The position numbers and the translations under genes are program-made. Shown here piece after piece: positions 15,674-23,053 of a DNA stretch of 23,889 nucleotides. Numbering within the stretch: position 1 is the stretch's first letter; each line of letters opens with the position of its first letter. Source of the stretch: SIG575 sp964474295 (lineage in GTDB: Bacteria > Bacillota > Clostridia > Oscillospirales > Acutalibacteraceae); assembly GCA_964474295.1 (NCBI GenBank), contig CAYYRN010000031.1:1-23889 (forward strand). Reading direction: 5' to 3'. The notes below the pieces were generated by a model that saw only the letters and a program-made list of their open reading frames with translations, made no database searches and was not told where the DNA came from.

Positions 15674-16130
15674 TGTGAACTCCTCCGTTTTTATTTTCTT
15701 TTTCTATTTCTTCAATTTTATTGATGCGTAATTGGTGTCTGCCGCCCTCAAAATCGGTATTTAAAAATATATCGACAAGTTCACAAGCCAAACCCGAACC
15801 TATCACTCGTCCGCCCATACAAAGAACGTTTGCATTGTTGTGAAGACGTGTGTATTTAGCCGAAAATTCATCCGAACAAACGGCAGCTCTGATACCGTTA
15901 AATTTATTTGCGGCAATTGAAATTCCGATTCCCGTTCCGCAGATTAAAACGGCATTTTTACATTCGCCGCTTAATACACTTTTACAAACAACACTTGCAA
16001 TGTCGGGATAATCAACGCTGTTTTCATCATATGTACCGAAATCTTTATATTCAACACCTAAATCTTTCAAATGAGAAACAACATCTTCCTTTAATTTGTA
16101 ACCGCCGTGGTCACAGCCGATAGCCAACAT
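15663..16130 (-). CDS. rpiB: ribose 5-phosphate isomerase B
   Basis: Interconverts ribose 5-phosphate and ribulose 5-phosphate in the pentose phosphate pathway. The 155-residue protein belongs to the RpiB/LacAB family, with Asp7-His8 near the N-terminus, catalytic Cys64 in the CGTGIGIS loop (64-71), and His97 in RLHNNAN. Its last 11 bases overlap the start of upp, suggesting translational coupling and shared use in nucleotide salvage. GGAGG lies about 11 bases before the ATG, a slightly long spacing. A related allose-6-phosphate isomerase is unlikely given the upp context. Confidence 0.95.
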   Translation of the reverse strand: MLAIGCDHGGYKLKEDVVSHLKDLGVEYKDFGTYDENSVDYPDIASVVCKSVLSGECKNAVLICGTGIGISIAANKFNGIRAAVCSDEFSAKYTRLHNNANVLCMGGRVIGSGLACELVDIFLNTDFEGGRHQLRINKIEEIEKENKNGGVHNEQ

Positions 16131-16156
16131 ATAATCAATTACCTCCGTTAATTTTA

Positions 16157-16849
16157 TTACGAATTACGTTTCTTTAAAAGCTCCCGCTGTGCTTGCGGCA
16201 AGCGTATATAATTTACAGCAAGATTTTTTGAAGATTTCTGTTCCGAGGAAGCGCCACAGTAAGCCGTTGAAGAAGCTCTTTGCTTTTTTAATGTCGGCGG
16301 TGCAATGCTGACATTAAAAAGTACATTTTTAAGCTTATCATAACAAATATCAGCACCGTCTCCGACAAAAAGAACAGGTTTGTTAATTTCCAGCAGTTTA
16401 TTCCCCAAATCATCTATCGAAATTGCCGTGTCTTCGGACAGACGTTTAATTTTGTTGTCATTTTCCGCTTCAAAAAGAGCCGAATAAACCTGATTGCAAC
16501 GTGCGTCCATTACAGAACAAATAATTCCGTCAAAAAACGGAACATTGTATGCCAAACTTTCAAGCGTTGAAATTTCGGCACAGGGAATATCATTTGTAAA
16601 GGCAATGCCCTTGACAGTGGCAATACCTATTCTGACACCGGTAAATGAACCGGGGCCGTTTGTAACCGCAATTAAATCTATATCGTCAACGCCGATTCCG
16701 GCTGTTTTTATACAGTTTTCAATCATCGGCATCAGTGTTTGACTGTGTGTAAGACCTGTGTCGGAGAATATTTCACTGACAAGCTTATTATTCTCAACAA
16801 CAGCAACACTTGCCGCCGTTGCGGAACTGTCAATCCCCAAAATTATCAT
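16157..16849 (-). CDS. tsaB: tRNA threonylcarbamoyladenosine biosynthesis protein TsaB
   Basis: A 230-residue ASKHA-fold protein that forms the complex with TsaD and TsaE for N6-threonylcarbamoyladenosine (t6A37) in ANN-decoding tRNAs. The N-terminal DSSATAASVAV strand and the GPGSFTGVRIG motif (65-75) are diagnostic for TsaB; the C-terminal half is less conserved, as usual. Its ATG overlaps the tsaE TGA by 4 bases (ATGA), and GGGGGAGG lies just upstream inside tsaE, showing coupled translation. The gene often found next, rimI, is absent here; rpiB follows after 26 bases. tsaD is not in this window. Confidence 0.96.
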   Translation of the reverse strand: MIILGIDSSATAASVAVVENNKLVSEIFSDTGLTHSQTLMPMIENCIKTAGIGVDDIDLIAVTNGPGSFTGVRIGIATVKGIAFTNDIPCAEISTLESLAYNVPFFDGIICSVMDARCNQVYSALFEAENDNKIKRLSEDTAISIDDLGNKLLEINKPVLFVGDGADICYDKLKNVLFNVSIAPPTLKKQRASSTAYCGASSEQKSSKNLAVNYIRLPQAQRELLKKRNS

Positions 16850-17283
16850 TTATGTATATCCTCCCCCGGCTCAAAAACAGTGATTATACGGTCGTCCTCT
16901 GCCTTGCCTTTTTCAAATTCAATTCTGATATAACCCTCCGGCAAAACATTTTCGATGTTCTCGCTCCATTCAACTGCACATATTCCGCCGGTTTCGAGAT
17001 AATCAAAAAAGCCGGTTGAATACAAATCATCCCAAGTATTTATTCTGTACATATCAAAATGATATAAATGAGGCTCCCCGCCGTAATCATGCACAATAGC
17101 GAAAGTAGGACTGCTGATTTCGGAAGTGTTGTTCAGCCCTTTCGCCAAGCCCCGCACAAATGCGGTTTTGCCCATACCGAGCGTTCCGAACATTGCAAGC
17201 ACTGTATTGCCCGAAAGCTTTTTTGCAAAATCGTATGCGATTTTTTCGGTTTCTTCCGCACTGTGTGAAAAATACTGCTTCAT
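16846..17283 (-). CDS. tsaE: tRNA threonylcarbamoyladenosine biosynthesis ATPase TsaE
   Basis: A 145-residue P-loop ATPase, the TsaE partner of TsaB/TsaD in t6A tRNA modification. It shows the P-loop GTLGMGKT (33-40), the SPTF segment (58-61), HFDMYR (75-80) and the conserved Glu-Trp (105-106) preceding Ser-Glu. Length is typical. CGGAG is placed 7 bases before the ATG. It is the first gene of the five-gene operon tsaE-tsaB-rpiB-upp-spoIIM and has an extended -10 promoter just upstream. Confidence 0.96.
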   Translation of the reverse strand: MKQYFSHSAEETEKIAYDFAKKLSGNTVLAMFGTLGMGKTAFVRGLAKGLNNTSEISSPTFAIVHDYGGEPHLYHFDMYRINTWDDLYSTGFFDYLETGGICAVEWSENIENVLPEGYIRIEFEKGKAEDDRIITVFEPGEDIHK

Positions 17284-17309
17284 TTTAAACTCCGTAACTG
17301 TTTTTAAAT

Positions 17310-17337
17310 ATTATACCACTTTTCAGCAAAAAGTAAA
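17310..17337 (-). promoter_or_regulatory. promoter of the tsaE-tsaB-rpiB-upp-spoIIM operon
   Basis: Minus strand: -35 TTTACT (17332-17337), 16-base spacer, extended -10 TGGTATAAT with the perfect hexamer at 17310-17315. The transcript would begin near 17303, about 20 bases before the tsaE start. Confidence 0.65.
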
Positions 17338-17340
17338 TAC

Positions 17341-17470
17341 AAATTCGACAAAATTTAAGCCGTTTATATCGGCTTCCCAATATAATACGGCTAAAACAGT
17401 CGGACACAAACGCATTTCGTCTGACTGTAGTAGTATTGTTCGCAATGAAAATGATTTTATAATCGGTAAA
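17341..17470. other. gene-free spacer with consecutive small hairpins
   Basis: This lies between the divergent promoters of tsaE and secG. Inverted repeats occur in series: AAGCCG/CGGCTT (17357-17375), ACAGTCGGAC/GTCTGACTGT (17396-17428, one G-U pair), ATTG/CAAT with a TTCG loop (17435-17446), and GATT/AATC (17453-17464). ACGGCT at 17387-17392 can compete for the first arm. A plus-strand TATAAT at 17381-17386 has no good -35. A structured RNA, protein-binding region or degenerate repeat are all possible. A 79-codon minus-strand frame crosses it, but it has no ribosome binding site and overlaps both promoters. Confidence 0.4.
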
Positions 17471-17504
17471 TAAAGTAAAAATTTAAAAAATATTATGTAA
17501 AGTA

Positions 17505-17533
17505 TTGATTTTTTTGTCTCTCTATGATAAAAT
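17505..17533 (+). promoter_or_regulatory. sigma-A promoter of secG
   Basis: TTGATT (17505-17510), 17-base spacer, TAAAAT (17528-17533). The transcript would begin near 17540, leaving about 10 bases before GGAGG at 17551. Confidence 0.65.
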
Positions 17534-17562
17534 ATATCGAAATAATATTCGGAGGTATTCAT

Positions 17563-17817
17563 ATGACTGTATATGAAATAATTTTAGCGGCTGGACTTAT
17601 ATTGTTGTCTTTGTTTCTCATTGTTGTTGTTCTTCTTCAGGAAAGCAAGTCAGCAGGTCTTTCGGGTGCAATTGCCGGCGGTGCAGACACTTTCTTCGGC
17701 AAGCACAAGGGTCGCACTATGGAAGCAAAACTTGCAAAAGCAACAAAAGTTGTTGCAATTGTGTTCTTTGTTTTAACTTTGGTTTCATGTTTCCTCATTA
17801 CTTTCTTCAGAGGCTAA
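17563..17817 (+). CDS. secG: preprotein translocase subunit SecG
   Basis: An 84-residue membrane protein of the SecYEG channel that assists SecA-driven protein export. It shows two hydrophobic segments (about 2-22 and 55-80) joined by the conserved LLQESKSAGLSGAIAGG loop and the TFFGKHKGR segment. An ATG at 17524 is in frame, but the promoter -10 element overlaps it and GGAGG (17551-17555) stands 7 bases before the ATG at 17563. It has its own promoter and a perfect terminator, so it is monocistronic; in many Firmicutes secG is followed by rnr and smpB, which are not here. Confidence 0.96.
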   Translation: MTVYEIILAAGLILLSLFLIVVVLLQESKSAGLSGAIAGGADTFFGKHKGRTMEAKLAKATKVVAIVFFVLTLVSCFLITFFRG

Positions 17818-17839
17818 AATTTTAAGTTGCGAATTATTT

Positions 17840-17880
17840 AAGTTCGAGGTTAACCGATATGTAAACCTCGAACTTTTTTC
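17840..17880 (+). terminator. intrinsic terminator of secG
   Basis: A perfect 12-base-pair stem, AAGTTCGAGGTT (17840-17851) with AACCTCGAACTT (17864-17875), 12-base loop, followed by a run of T (17874-17879). Confidence 0.92.
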
Positions 17881-17912
17881 GTTTTATTATTTATAAACTT
17901 TTAAAATACACC

Positions 17913-17941
17913 TTGCATTGAGTTGGCAATAAATGTATAAT
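17913..17941 (+). promoter_or_regulatory. promoter of rodA overlapping an in-frame ATG
   Basis: TTGCAT (17913-17918), 17-base spacer, perfect TATAAT (17936-17941). The transcript would begin near 17948. The in-frame ATG at 17933 lies upstream of that point and would not be in the mRNA. Confidence 0.6.
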
Positions 17942-17958
17942 GATACTAATAAATATTC

Positions 17959-17965
17959 AGAGGTG
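17959..17965 (+). promoter_or_regulatory. rodA ribosome binding site deciding a TTG start
   Basis: AGAGGTG, 6 bases before TTG at 17972-17974, the same arrangement as at radA. The ATG at 17933 has only a weak GAGTTGG upstream. Confidence 0.65.
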
Positions 17966-17971
17966 CTTTCT

Positions 17972-19153
17972 TTGGAAAGTTTAAGAAAAAAAATCGGCAT
18001 TTTTTTTAAAGGAACCGATTGGTTAATGCTGCTTCTTTGTTTGCTGGCATCATCTTTCGGTGCGTTGCTCGTTCACAGTGCAACGCTGAACACTTTAACC
18101 GAAGATCAAATTATATCACGAGATACCAGAACCATGCTCTTGGCAATTACGCTCGGTGTCGTAATTTCAATAATCATTTCATTAATCGACTATGAATTGA
18201 TAATAAAAATTTGGCCCGCAATTGCCGCAGTTTCCTTTTTACTGATGGTTTCGCTTTTCTTTTTCGGCGTCGGACCCGATGCAAGAAGCGATGCCAAAAC
18301 GTGGCTGAAGATTACAAGTTCCTTTTATCTGCAGCCGTCGGAATTTGTAAAGATAGCATTTGTCATTACATTCTCCGTCCATATCGAATTAATATCAGAC
18401 GATATAGACAAGCTGATTAACATAGCTTTTCTGACTCTTCATGCTATGGCATATGCCGGTTTGGTTGCGTTGACCGGTGATATCGGTTCGGCACTTGTTT
18501 TTGTTTTGATATTTGTCGGAATGATGTTTGTGGCAAATGTTAAGCTCAGATATTTTGCCGCAGGACTTCTTGCTGTAATAGCAATGATTCCCGTTGTTTG
18601 GACAAAAGTTTTTACCGAAATACAAAAAGAGCGTTTTCTTGCTTTGATTTTTCCGGAATCTTACAGTGATGTTATTTACCAACAGGATAACTGTATAAAA
18701 GCCATTGGTTCCGGCGGACTTTTCGGTAAGGGACTTTTTAAAGGAACATTTACACAAAACGGTATCGTTCCCGAAAGTAAAAACGATATGATACTGTCTG
18801 TTATCGGTGAAGAACTCGGATTTGTCGGATGTCTGGTACTTCTTATACTTTTTGTTTTTTTGATTTTCAAAATCATCAATAACGGCAGACGTTCAAGAGA
18901 TAATTCGGGAACACTTGTGTGTTACGGAATTGCTTTTATGCTGCTGTCACAAATTATCATCAATATCGGTATGTGTTTGCAGCTTTTGCCCGTTATCGGA
19001 ATAACGCTTCCGTTTATGAGTGCGGGCGGTTCGTCAACACTTTCCGTCTATATTGCGATGGGACTGATAATGAGCGTTTACAGACAAAACATCGAAACAG
19101 AACCGGAAAACTTCATAATGTCGGGAATAACACCGTATTCAAACCGCAAATGA
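17972..19153 (+). CDS. rodA: SEDS family peptidoglycan polymerase, RodA-like
   Basis: A polytopic membrane glycosyltransferase of the SEDS family (RodA/FtsW/SpoVE) that polymerises lipid II together with a class B PBP. It has 393 residues from the TTG start and about ten hydrophobic segments. Family motifs are the WLKI segment followed by QPSE (121-124), a large loop with QNGIVPESKNDMILSVIGEELGF containing the Asp equivalent to the essential one of RodA/FtsW, and the C-terminal LPFMSAGGSS. The loop sequence fits RodA better than FtsW, but SpoVE cannot be excluded. The TTG is chosen because a promoter -10 element sits over the first ATG and AGAGGTG is placed 6 bases before the TTG. It stands alone, ending at a bidirectional terminator. 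Confidence 0.88.
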   Translation: MESLRKKIGIFFKGTDWLMLLLCLLASSFGALLVHSATLNTLTEDQIISRDTRTMLLAITLGVVISIIISLIDYELIIKIWPAIAAVSFLLMVSLFFFGVGPDARSDAKTWLKITSSFYLQPSEFVKIAFVITFSVHIELISDDIDKLINIAFLTLHAMAYAGLVALTGDIGSALVFVLIFVGMMFVANVKLRYFAAGLLAVIAMIPVVWTKVFTEIQKERFLALIFPESYSDVIYQQDNCIKAIGSGGLFGKGLFKGTFTQNGIVPESKNDMILSVIGEELGFVGCLVLLILFVFLIFKIINNGRRSRDNSGTLVCYGIAFMLLSQIIINIGMCLQLLPVIGITLPFMSAGGSSTLSVYIAMGLIMSVYRQNIETEPENFIMSGITPYSNRK

Positions 19154-19154
19154 G

Positions 19155-19212
19155 AAAAACAGCAGGAGATAAAAATCCGATTATCGGATAACAATATCTC
19201 CTGCTGTTTTTT
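19155..19212. terminator. bidirectional terminator between rodA and the CapA-family gene
   Basis: A perfect 17-base-pair stem, AAAAACAGCAGGAGATA (19155-19171) with TATCTCCTGCTGTTTTT (19195-19211). Inside its loop is a second hairpin, ATCCGA/TCGGAT (19175-19189). T runs follow on both strands. It begins two bases after the rodA stop and abuts the convergent gene's stop at 19212. Confidence 0.93.
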
Positions 19213-20537
19213 TATGATGCCGCTTTAATACGGTCGGAATCGCTGTTGTATTCATCAATTCCGTCCCCTATAAGCTTCATTGTACGCTCATATGATTCTT
19301 TGGCGGCATTTACACAGTTGTCCGAAAGATTAAAAGCACTTCCCCAATCTCCCAGCGTTTTATCCAAAGGAACTACCGTATATTTACCGTTTGTCAAATC
19401 AACCCAAGTCGGAATTGCTTCAACGCTTTCAACTTCAACATCACCGTTGCCGTATTTTACGATGTTAATCGTAAAAATCAATCCATCCTCTGTATTGCCC
19501 GTAGAAAGGTTCATAAGATGCTTTCTTTGGTTGGAAATGAAATTTCCCATTGAATACAAACAAACCGTTCTTTTGCCCGAAATTTCGGACGTGAACACCT
19601 TTACGGGTTGAACGACATGGGGATGTCCTCCGACAATCACATCAACACCCAAATCGCACATCTTTTGAGACATTTCAGCTTGATAGCTGCTTCCGTTTAA
19701 ATCATATTCGGTTCCCCAATGAGGGTAAGCGATTATAATTTCGGCACCTTCATTTTTCATCGACGCAATTTTACTCTTTAGGTCGGAGTAAAACTCATCA
19801 AGCTTATCATAGTTAAAAGTATTGACGAGGTTTACCGCACTTTTATCAAGCAAAATTCCGTTTATAGCCTTATTTCCCTCGCCTGTTGAAGGGGTTTCAT
19901 AAGTATAATTCACAATTCCTATTTTAATGTTGTTTACTTCGACTATGTTGTAAAGCTTTTGTGTATTATCTTTGGCAACACCGGAATATGCAACACCCAT
20001 ATTTTCAATTACGCCGATTTTTCTGATAAAGCCGGAATATCCGCAATCATAAGTATGGTTATTTGCAAGCAAAAGCATATTTACACCCATATTTTTCGCC
20101 GCAGTTACAATTGAATCGGGACAATTGAAAAGCGGATAACCTGAATATTGCAAGCCGTTTTCCGTTCCTCCGAGAGAAACCTCCAAATTCGCTATGTTAT
20201 AGTCGGATTTTTCAAGATAAGGCTTAACGTATCTGAATATATCAGTAAAATCATAGTTGCCGTCAGAGGTCAATACACTTTTAAAAACAGGAGCGTGTAT
20301 CAACAAATCCCCTATATTTGAAACAGATGCGGTTGAAACAATTTCATCGGGATTGCCGTTATTTTCTTCCTTTTCGGACGAGTCGGATATCGTCGGAGAA
20401 ACATCTGTCTGTTCTGTCCTCGGCGGAAAATCAAAAAAATATACAGCCACAAACAAAACCGTTACGGAAACAATGATTGTAGAAAGAAACGCTTTTAAAA
20501 AACGTTTTGCCGTATTCTTTTTTACATTTTTTGACAT
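19212..20537 (-). CDS. CapA family protein (PGA_cap metallophosphatase-like)
   Basis: A 441-residue protein with an N-terminal signal anchor (about 13-34), an acidic Ser/Glu/Asn linker (40-68) and an extracytoplasmic domain of the CapA/PgsA type with a calcineurin-like fold. Metal-site motifs are visible: GDLLIH (76-81), NLE (117-119), ANNH (158-161), PHWG (272-275) and GGHPHV (303-308). In Bacillus, CapA/PgsA is part of poly-gamma-glutamate synthesis, but the other subunits (CapB, CapC) are absent here and many Clostridia carry stand-alone homologues of unknown function. The ribosome binding site GAGGGGAG precedes the ATG. It lies 19 bases downstream of pcrA and is probably cotranscribed with it. 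Confidence 0.88.
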   Translation of the reverse strand: MSKNVKKNTAKRFLKAFLSTIIVSVTVLFVAVYFFDFPPRTEQTDVSPTISDSSEKEENNGNPDEIVSTASVSNIGDLLIHAPVFKSVLTSDGNYDFTDIFRYVKPYLEKSDYNIANLEVSLGGTENGLQYSGYPLFNCPDSIVTAAKNMGVNMLLLANNHTYDCGYSGFIRKIGVIENMGVAYSGVAKDNTQKLYNIVEVNNIKIGIVNYTYETPSTGEGNKAINGILLDKSAVNLVNTFNYDKLDEFYSDLKSKIASMKNEGAEIIIAYPHWGTEYDLNGSSYQAEMSQKMCDLGVDVIVGGHPHVVQPVKVFTSEISGKRTVCLYSMGNFISNQRKHLMNLSTGNTEDGLIFTINIVKYGNGDVEVESVEAIPTWVDLTNGKYTVVPLDKTLGDWGSAFNLSDNCVNAAKESYERTMKLIGDGIDEYNSDSDRIKAAS

Positions 20538-20556
20538 ATTGCTCCCCTCTCTGCTT

Positions 20557-22926
20557 TTATACTTTTTTCAGTTTGGCATATGCCGCCATAATTTTCTTTG
20601 TGCTTGCCTTTTCAAAGGCTATTTCAAGGAAATAATCACCGCCGACAGGTTGAACCGACAAAATAACGCCCTTTCCGAACGCATTGTGTATTACGGTATC
20701 ACCGACCTTATACTCGGCTTTGGATTTGTTTTCTGTAGCGGTAACGGTTTTTGAAGGATAATGTTTCGGTATAGAGTAAGATGTCTTTTCGCTTCTTTCT
20801 TCGGCAGGTTTAAACATTGTCTTTTGAGCTGCGGTAATACTGCTCTTTGAAATATTATCAATTAAATGTGACGGGATTTCGTTAATAAAGCGTGACGGTC
20901 TGTTATGTGATGTCGTACCGAAAAGAAGACGTGTTTTTGTTGCTGTAAGGTAAAGTTTTTCTTTTGCCCTTGTTATTCCGACATATGCCAAACGGCGTTC
21001 TTCTTCAATTTCGGACGGAACATAAATCGACTGTATTCCGGGGAAAATCCCCTCCTCCATACCTGCAATAAACACATAGGGGAACTCAAGACCCTTTGCC
21101 GAGTGCAAAGTCATAAGCGTTACGGCATCGGCTTCCGAATTGTAATTATCAATATCGGTCATTAAAGATACTTCCTCAAGGAAAGTGCCGAGAGTTGCAT
21201 CCTCATTTTCCTGCTGATGCTTTAAAAGGTTTGACGACAGTTCGTTTAAGTTTTCCGTTCTGTCAATAAAAGTTTCATTATCCAATGCAAGCGATGATAT
21301 GTAGCCCGATTCGGTCATAACAAGTTCAAACAATTCGTTTAACTGCAATGTTTCGGCTTTAATTCTGAAACTTTCCATCATCGAAATAAATTTTGTGATT
21401 TTGCTTTCTGCCCGTGACAAAGCCGGATAATCCGATGCGTTTTTCAAAACTTCATAAAGGCTTGTCCCGATACCTGCCGCAATTTCAAGAGCGTGGTTAA
21501 TTGTCGTATCACCGATTCCCCTTTTCGGCTCGTTAATTATTCTTCTTAACCTTATATCATCGGACGGATTATTTATAACCGTAAGATAAGCCAACGCATC
21601 TTTAATTTCTTTTCTCTCATAGAACCTGTGACCGCCTATAACACGGTAAGGAACAGCAGAGCGTATGAGTGCGTTTTCAATTGCGTTTGACTGAGAGTTC
21701 ATTCTGTAAAGAATTGTGTGGTCAGACCATTTTCTACCATCTGAAACATTATCGACAATTGTTTCGGCAATAAATCTGCCTTCTTCACGCTCATCATACG
21801 ATATTGAAAGCGTAATTAAATCACCTTCATTGTTATCAGACCAAAGATTTTTGCCTTTTCTACCCTCATTATTGGAAATTACGGCATTTGCAGCATCAAG
21901 AATGTTTTGAGTTGAACGGTAGTTTTGTTCAAGCCTGATAACTTTTGCATCCTTATATCTTTCTTCAAACAAGAGTATGTTTTCGATTGTCGCTCCTCTG
22001 AATTTATATATACTTTGGTCATCATCGCCCACAACACATATGTTGTGCGACTTTGCGGCAAGAAGCTCCGTCAGTTTATACTGTGCATGGTTGGTATCCT
22101 GATATTCATCAACCATTATATACTTAAATTTATTTTGATAATATTCCAAAACATCGGGATGATTTTCAAACAGTTTAACGGTATTGACGATTATATCATC
22201 GAAATCCATTGCATCCGCATTTTTAAGCATAGCTTGATATTTTGTATATGCCCGTGCAATCATTTGTAAACGTACATCGTTGCTTGAGTTTTTTGTGTAT
22301 TCGGACGGAGAAATCAGCGAATCCTTTGCATGGCTGATTTCGTTCAGTACGGTTTTGACGGAAAGAATTTTATCGCTGATTCCAAGTTGACGCATACATT
22401 CTTTCATCATTCTTTTGCTGTCATCCGTATCATAAATAGTAAAATTGGAAGAAAAGCCGATTTTGTCACCGTCACGTCTTAAAACCCTTGCACAAAATGA
22501 ATGGAAAGTGCTTGCCCAAATATCTTCGCCCTGACTGCCGAGCAGACCCGTTAATCTTTCTTTTAATTCGCCTGCCGCTTTGTTTGTAAATGTTATAGCC
22601 AAAATTTGCCACGGCTTTGCACAATTGACACACAGCAAATCCTCGATATCAAAGAGGTCGGAGGTTTTGCCGTCAAGATAGTCCTTCATCAACTGTATGT
22701 CACTCGGCTGAACTTGAAAATAACACTCATCGGAATTGTAAGCACTACCGAATTTAATTAAATTATAAATTCTGTTAACTATTACAGTTGTTTTTCCGCT
22801 GCCGGCACCTGCAAGAATGAGAAGCGGGCCGTCAGTATGCAAAACAGCTTCAAGCTGCATATTATTCATTCGAGAAAATTCTTTCTCTATTATTTTTTTT
22901 CGTAAAGCTAAAAATTCAGTTTTCAT
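20557..22926 (-). CDS. pcrA: ATP-dependent DNA helicase PcrA/UvrD
   Basis: A superfamily 1A 3'-5' helicase for nucleotide excision repair, plasmid rolling-circle replication and clearing stalled RNA polymerase. The protein has 789 residues from the chosen ATG. Motifs seen: Walker A AGAGSGKT (39-46), AITFTNKAAGELKERL (motif Ia), VDEYQDTN (motif II), GDDDQSIYKFRGA (motif III), TLHSAKGLEF (motif V) and VGITRAKEKLYLT (motif VI). The C-terminal Tudor-like domain begins at KVGDTVIHNAFGKG and is known to contact RNA polymerase. About 42 extra residues (roughly 62-103) lie between Walker A and motif Ia. Two more ATGs upstream (22938, 22947) lack a ribosome binding site; GGGTGA at 22931-22936 fits the ATG at 22926. 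Confidence 0.95.
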   Translation of the reverse strand: MKTEFLALRKKIIEKEFSRMNNMQLEAVLHTDGPLLILAGAGSGKTTVIVNRIYNLIKFGSAYNSDECYFQVQPSDIQLMKDYLDGKTSDLFDIEDLLCVNCAKPWQILAITFTNKAAGELKERLTGLLGSQGEDIWASTFHSFCARVLRRDGDKIGFSSNFTIYDTDDSKRMMKECMRQLGISDKILSVKTVLNEISHAKDSLISPSEYTKNSSNDVRLQMIARAYTKYQAMLKNADAMDFDDIIVNTVKLFENHPDVLEYYQNKFKYIMVDEYQDTNHAQYKLTELLAAKSHNICVVGDDDQSIYKFRGATIENILLFEERYKDAKVIRLEQNYRSTQNILDAANAVISNNEGRKGKNLWSDNNEGDLITLSISYDEREEGRFIAETIVDNVSDGRKWSDHTILYRMNSQSNAIENALIRSAVPYRVIGGHRFYERKEIKDALAYLTVINNPSDDIRLRRIINEPKRGIGDTTINHALEIAAGIGTSLYEVLKNASDYPALSRAESKITKFISMMESFRIKAETLQLNELFELVMTESGYISSLALDNETFIDRTENLNELSSNLLKHQQENEDATLGTFLEEVSLMTDIDNYNSEADAVTLMTLHSAKGLEFPYVFIAGMEEGIFPGIQSIYVPSEIEEERRLAYVGITRAKEKLYLTATKTRLLFGTTSHNRPSRFINEIPSHLIDNISKSSITAAQKTMFKPAEERSEKTSYSIPKHYPSKTVTATENKSKAEYKVGDTVIHNAFGKGVILSVQPVGGDYFLEIAFEKASTKKIMAAYAKLKKV

Positions 22927-22957
22927 TATTTCACCCATATAAAACATTTATTGATTT

Positions 22958-22986
22958 ATTTTATCATTATTCGGCAAATTATTCAA
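22958..22986 (-). promoter_or_regulatory. promoter of pcrA and the CapA-family gene
   Basis: Minus strand: -35 TTGAAT (22981-22986), 17-base spacer, extended -10 TGATAAAAT with the hexamer at 22958-22963. The start point would be near 22951. Confidence 0.7.
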
Positions 22987-22994
22987 GACTAATA

Positions 22995-23023
22995 TTGCAC
23001 TTATAAATTTTAACTGATATAAT
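22995..23023 (+). promoter_or_regulatory. promoter of thiN
   Basis: TTGCAC (22995-23000), 17-base spacer, extended -10 TGATATAAT with a perfect hexamer at 23018-23023. It is back to back with the pcrA promoter: the two -35 boxes are 8 bases apart. The leader is only about 24 bases, too short for a TPP riboswitch. Confidence 0.65.
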
Positions 23024-23053
23024 ATCTCTAATGACTTTTTGGGAGTATTAATT

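Noticed and set aside
17323..17562. 79-codon minus-strand open frame upstream of tsaE.
   Set aside because: It spans the secG promoter and start region and the hairpin series, overlaps the tsaE -35 element, and has no convincing ribosome binding site or domain.
23024..23053. Thiamine (TPP) riboswitch in front of thiN.
   Set aside because: The leader is about 24-30 bases and has none of the conserved THI-box segments.
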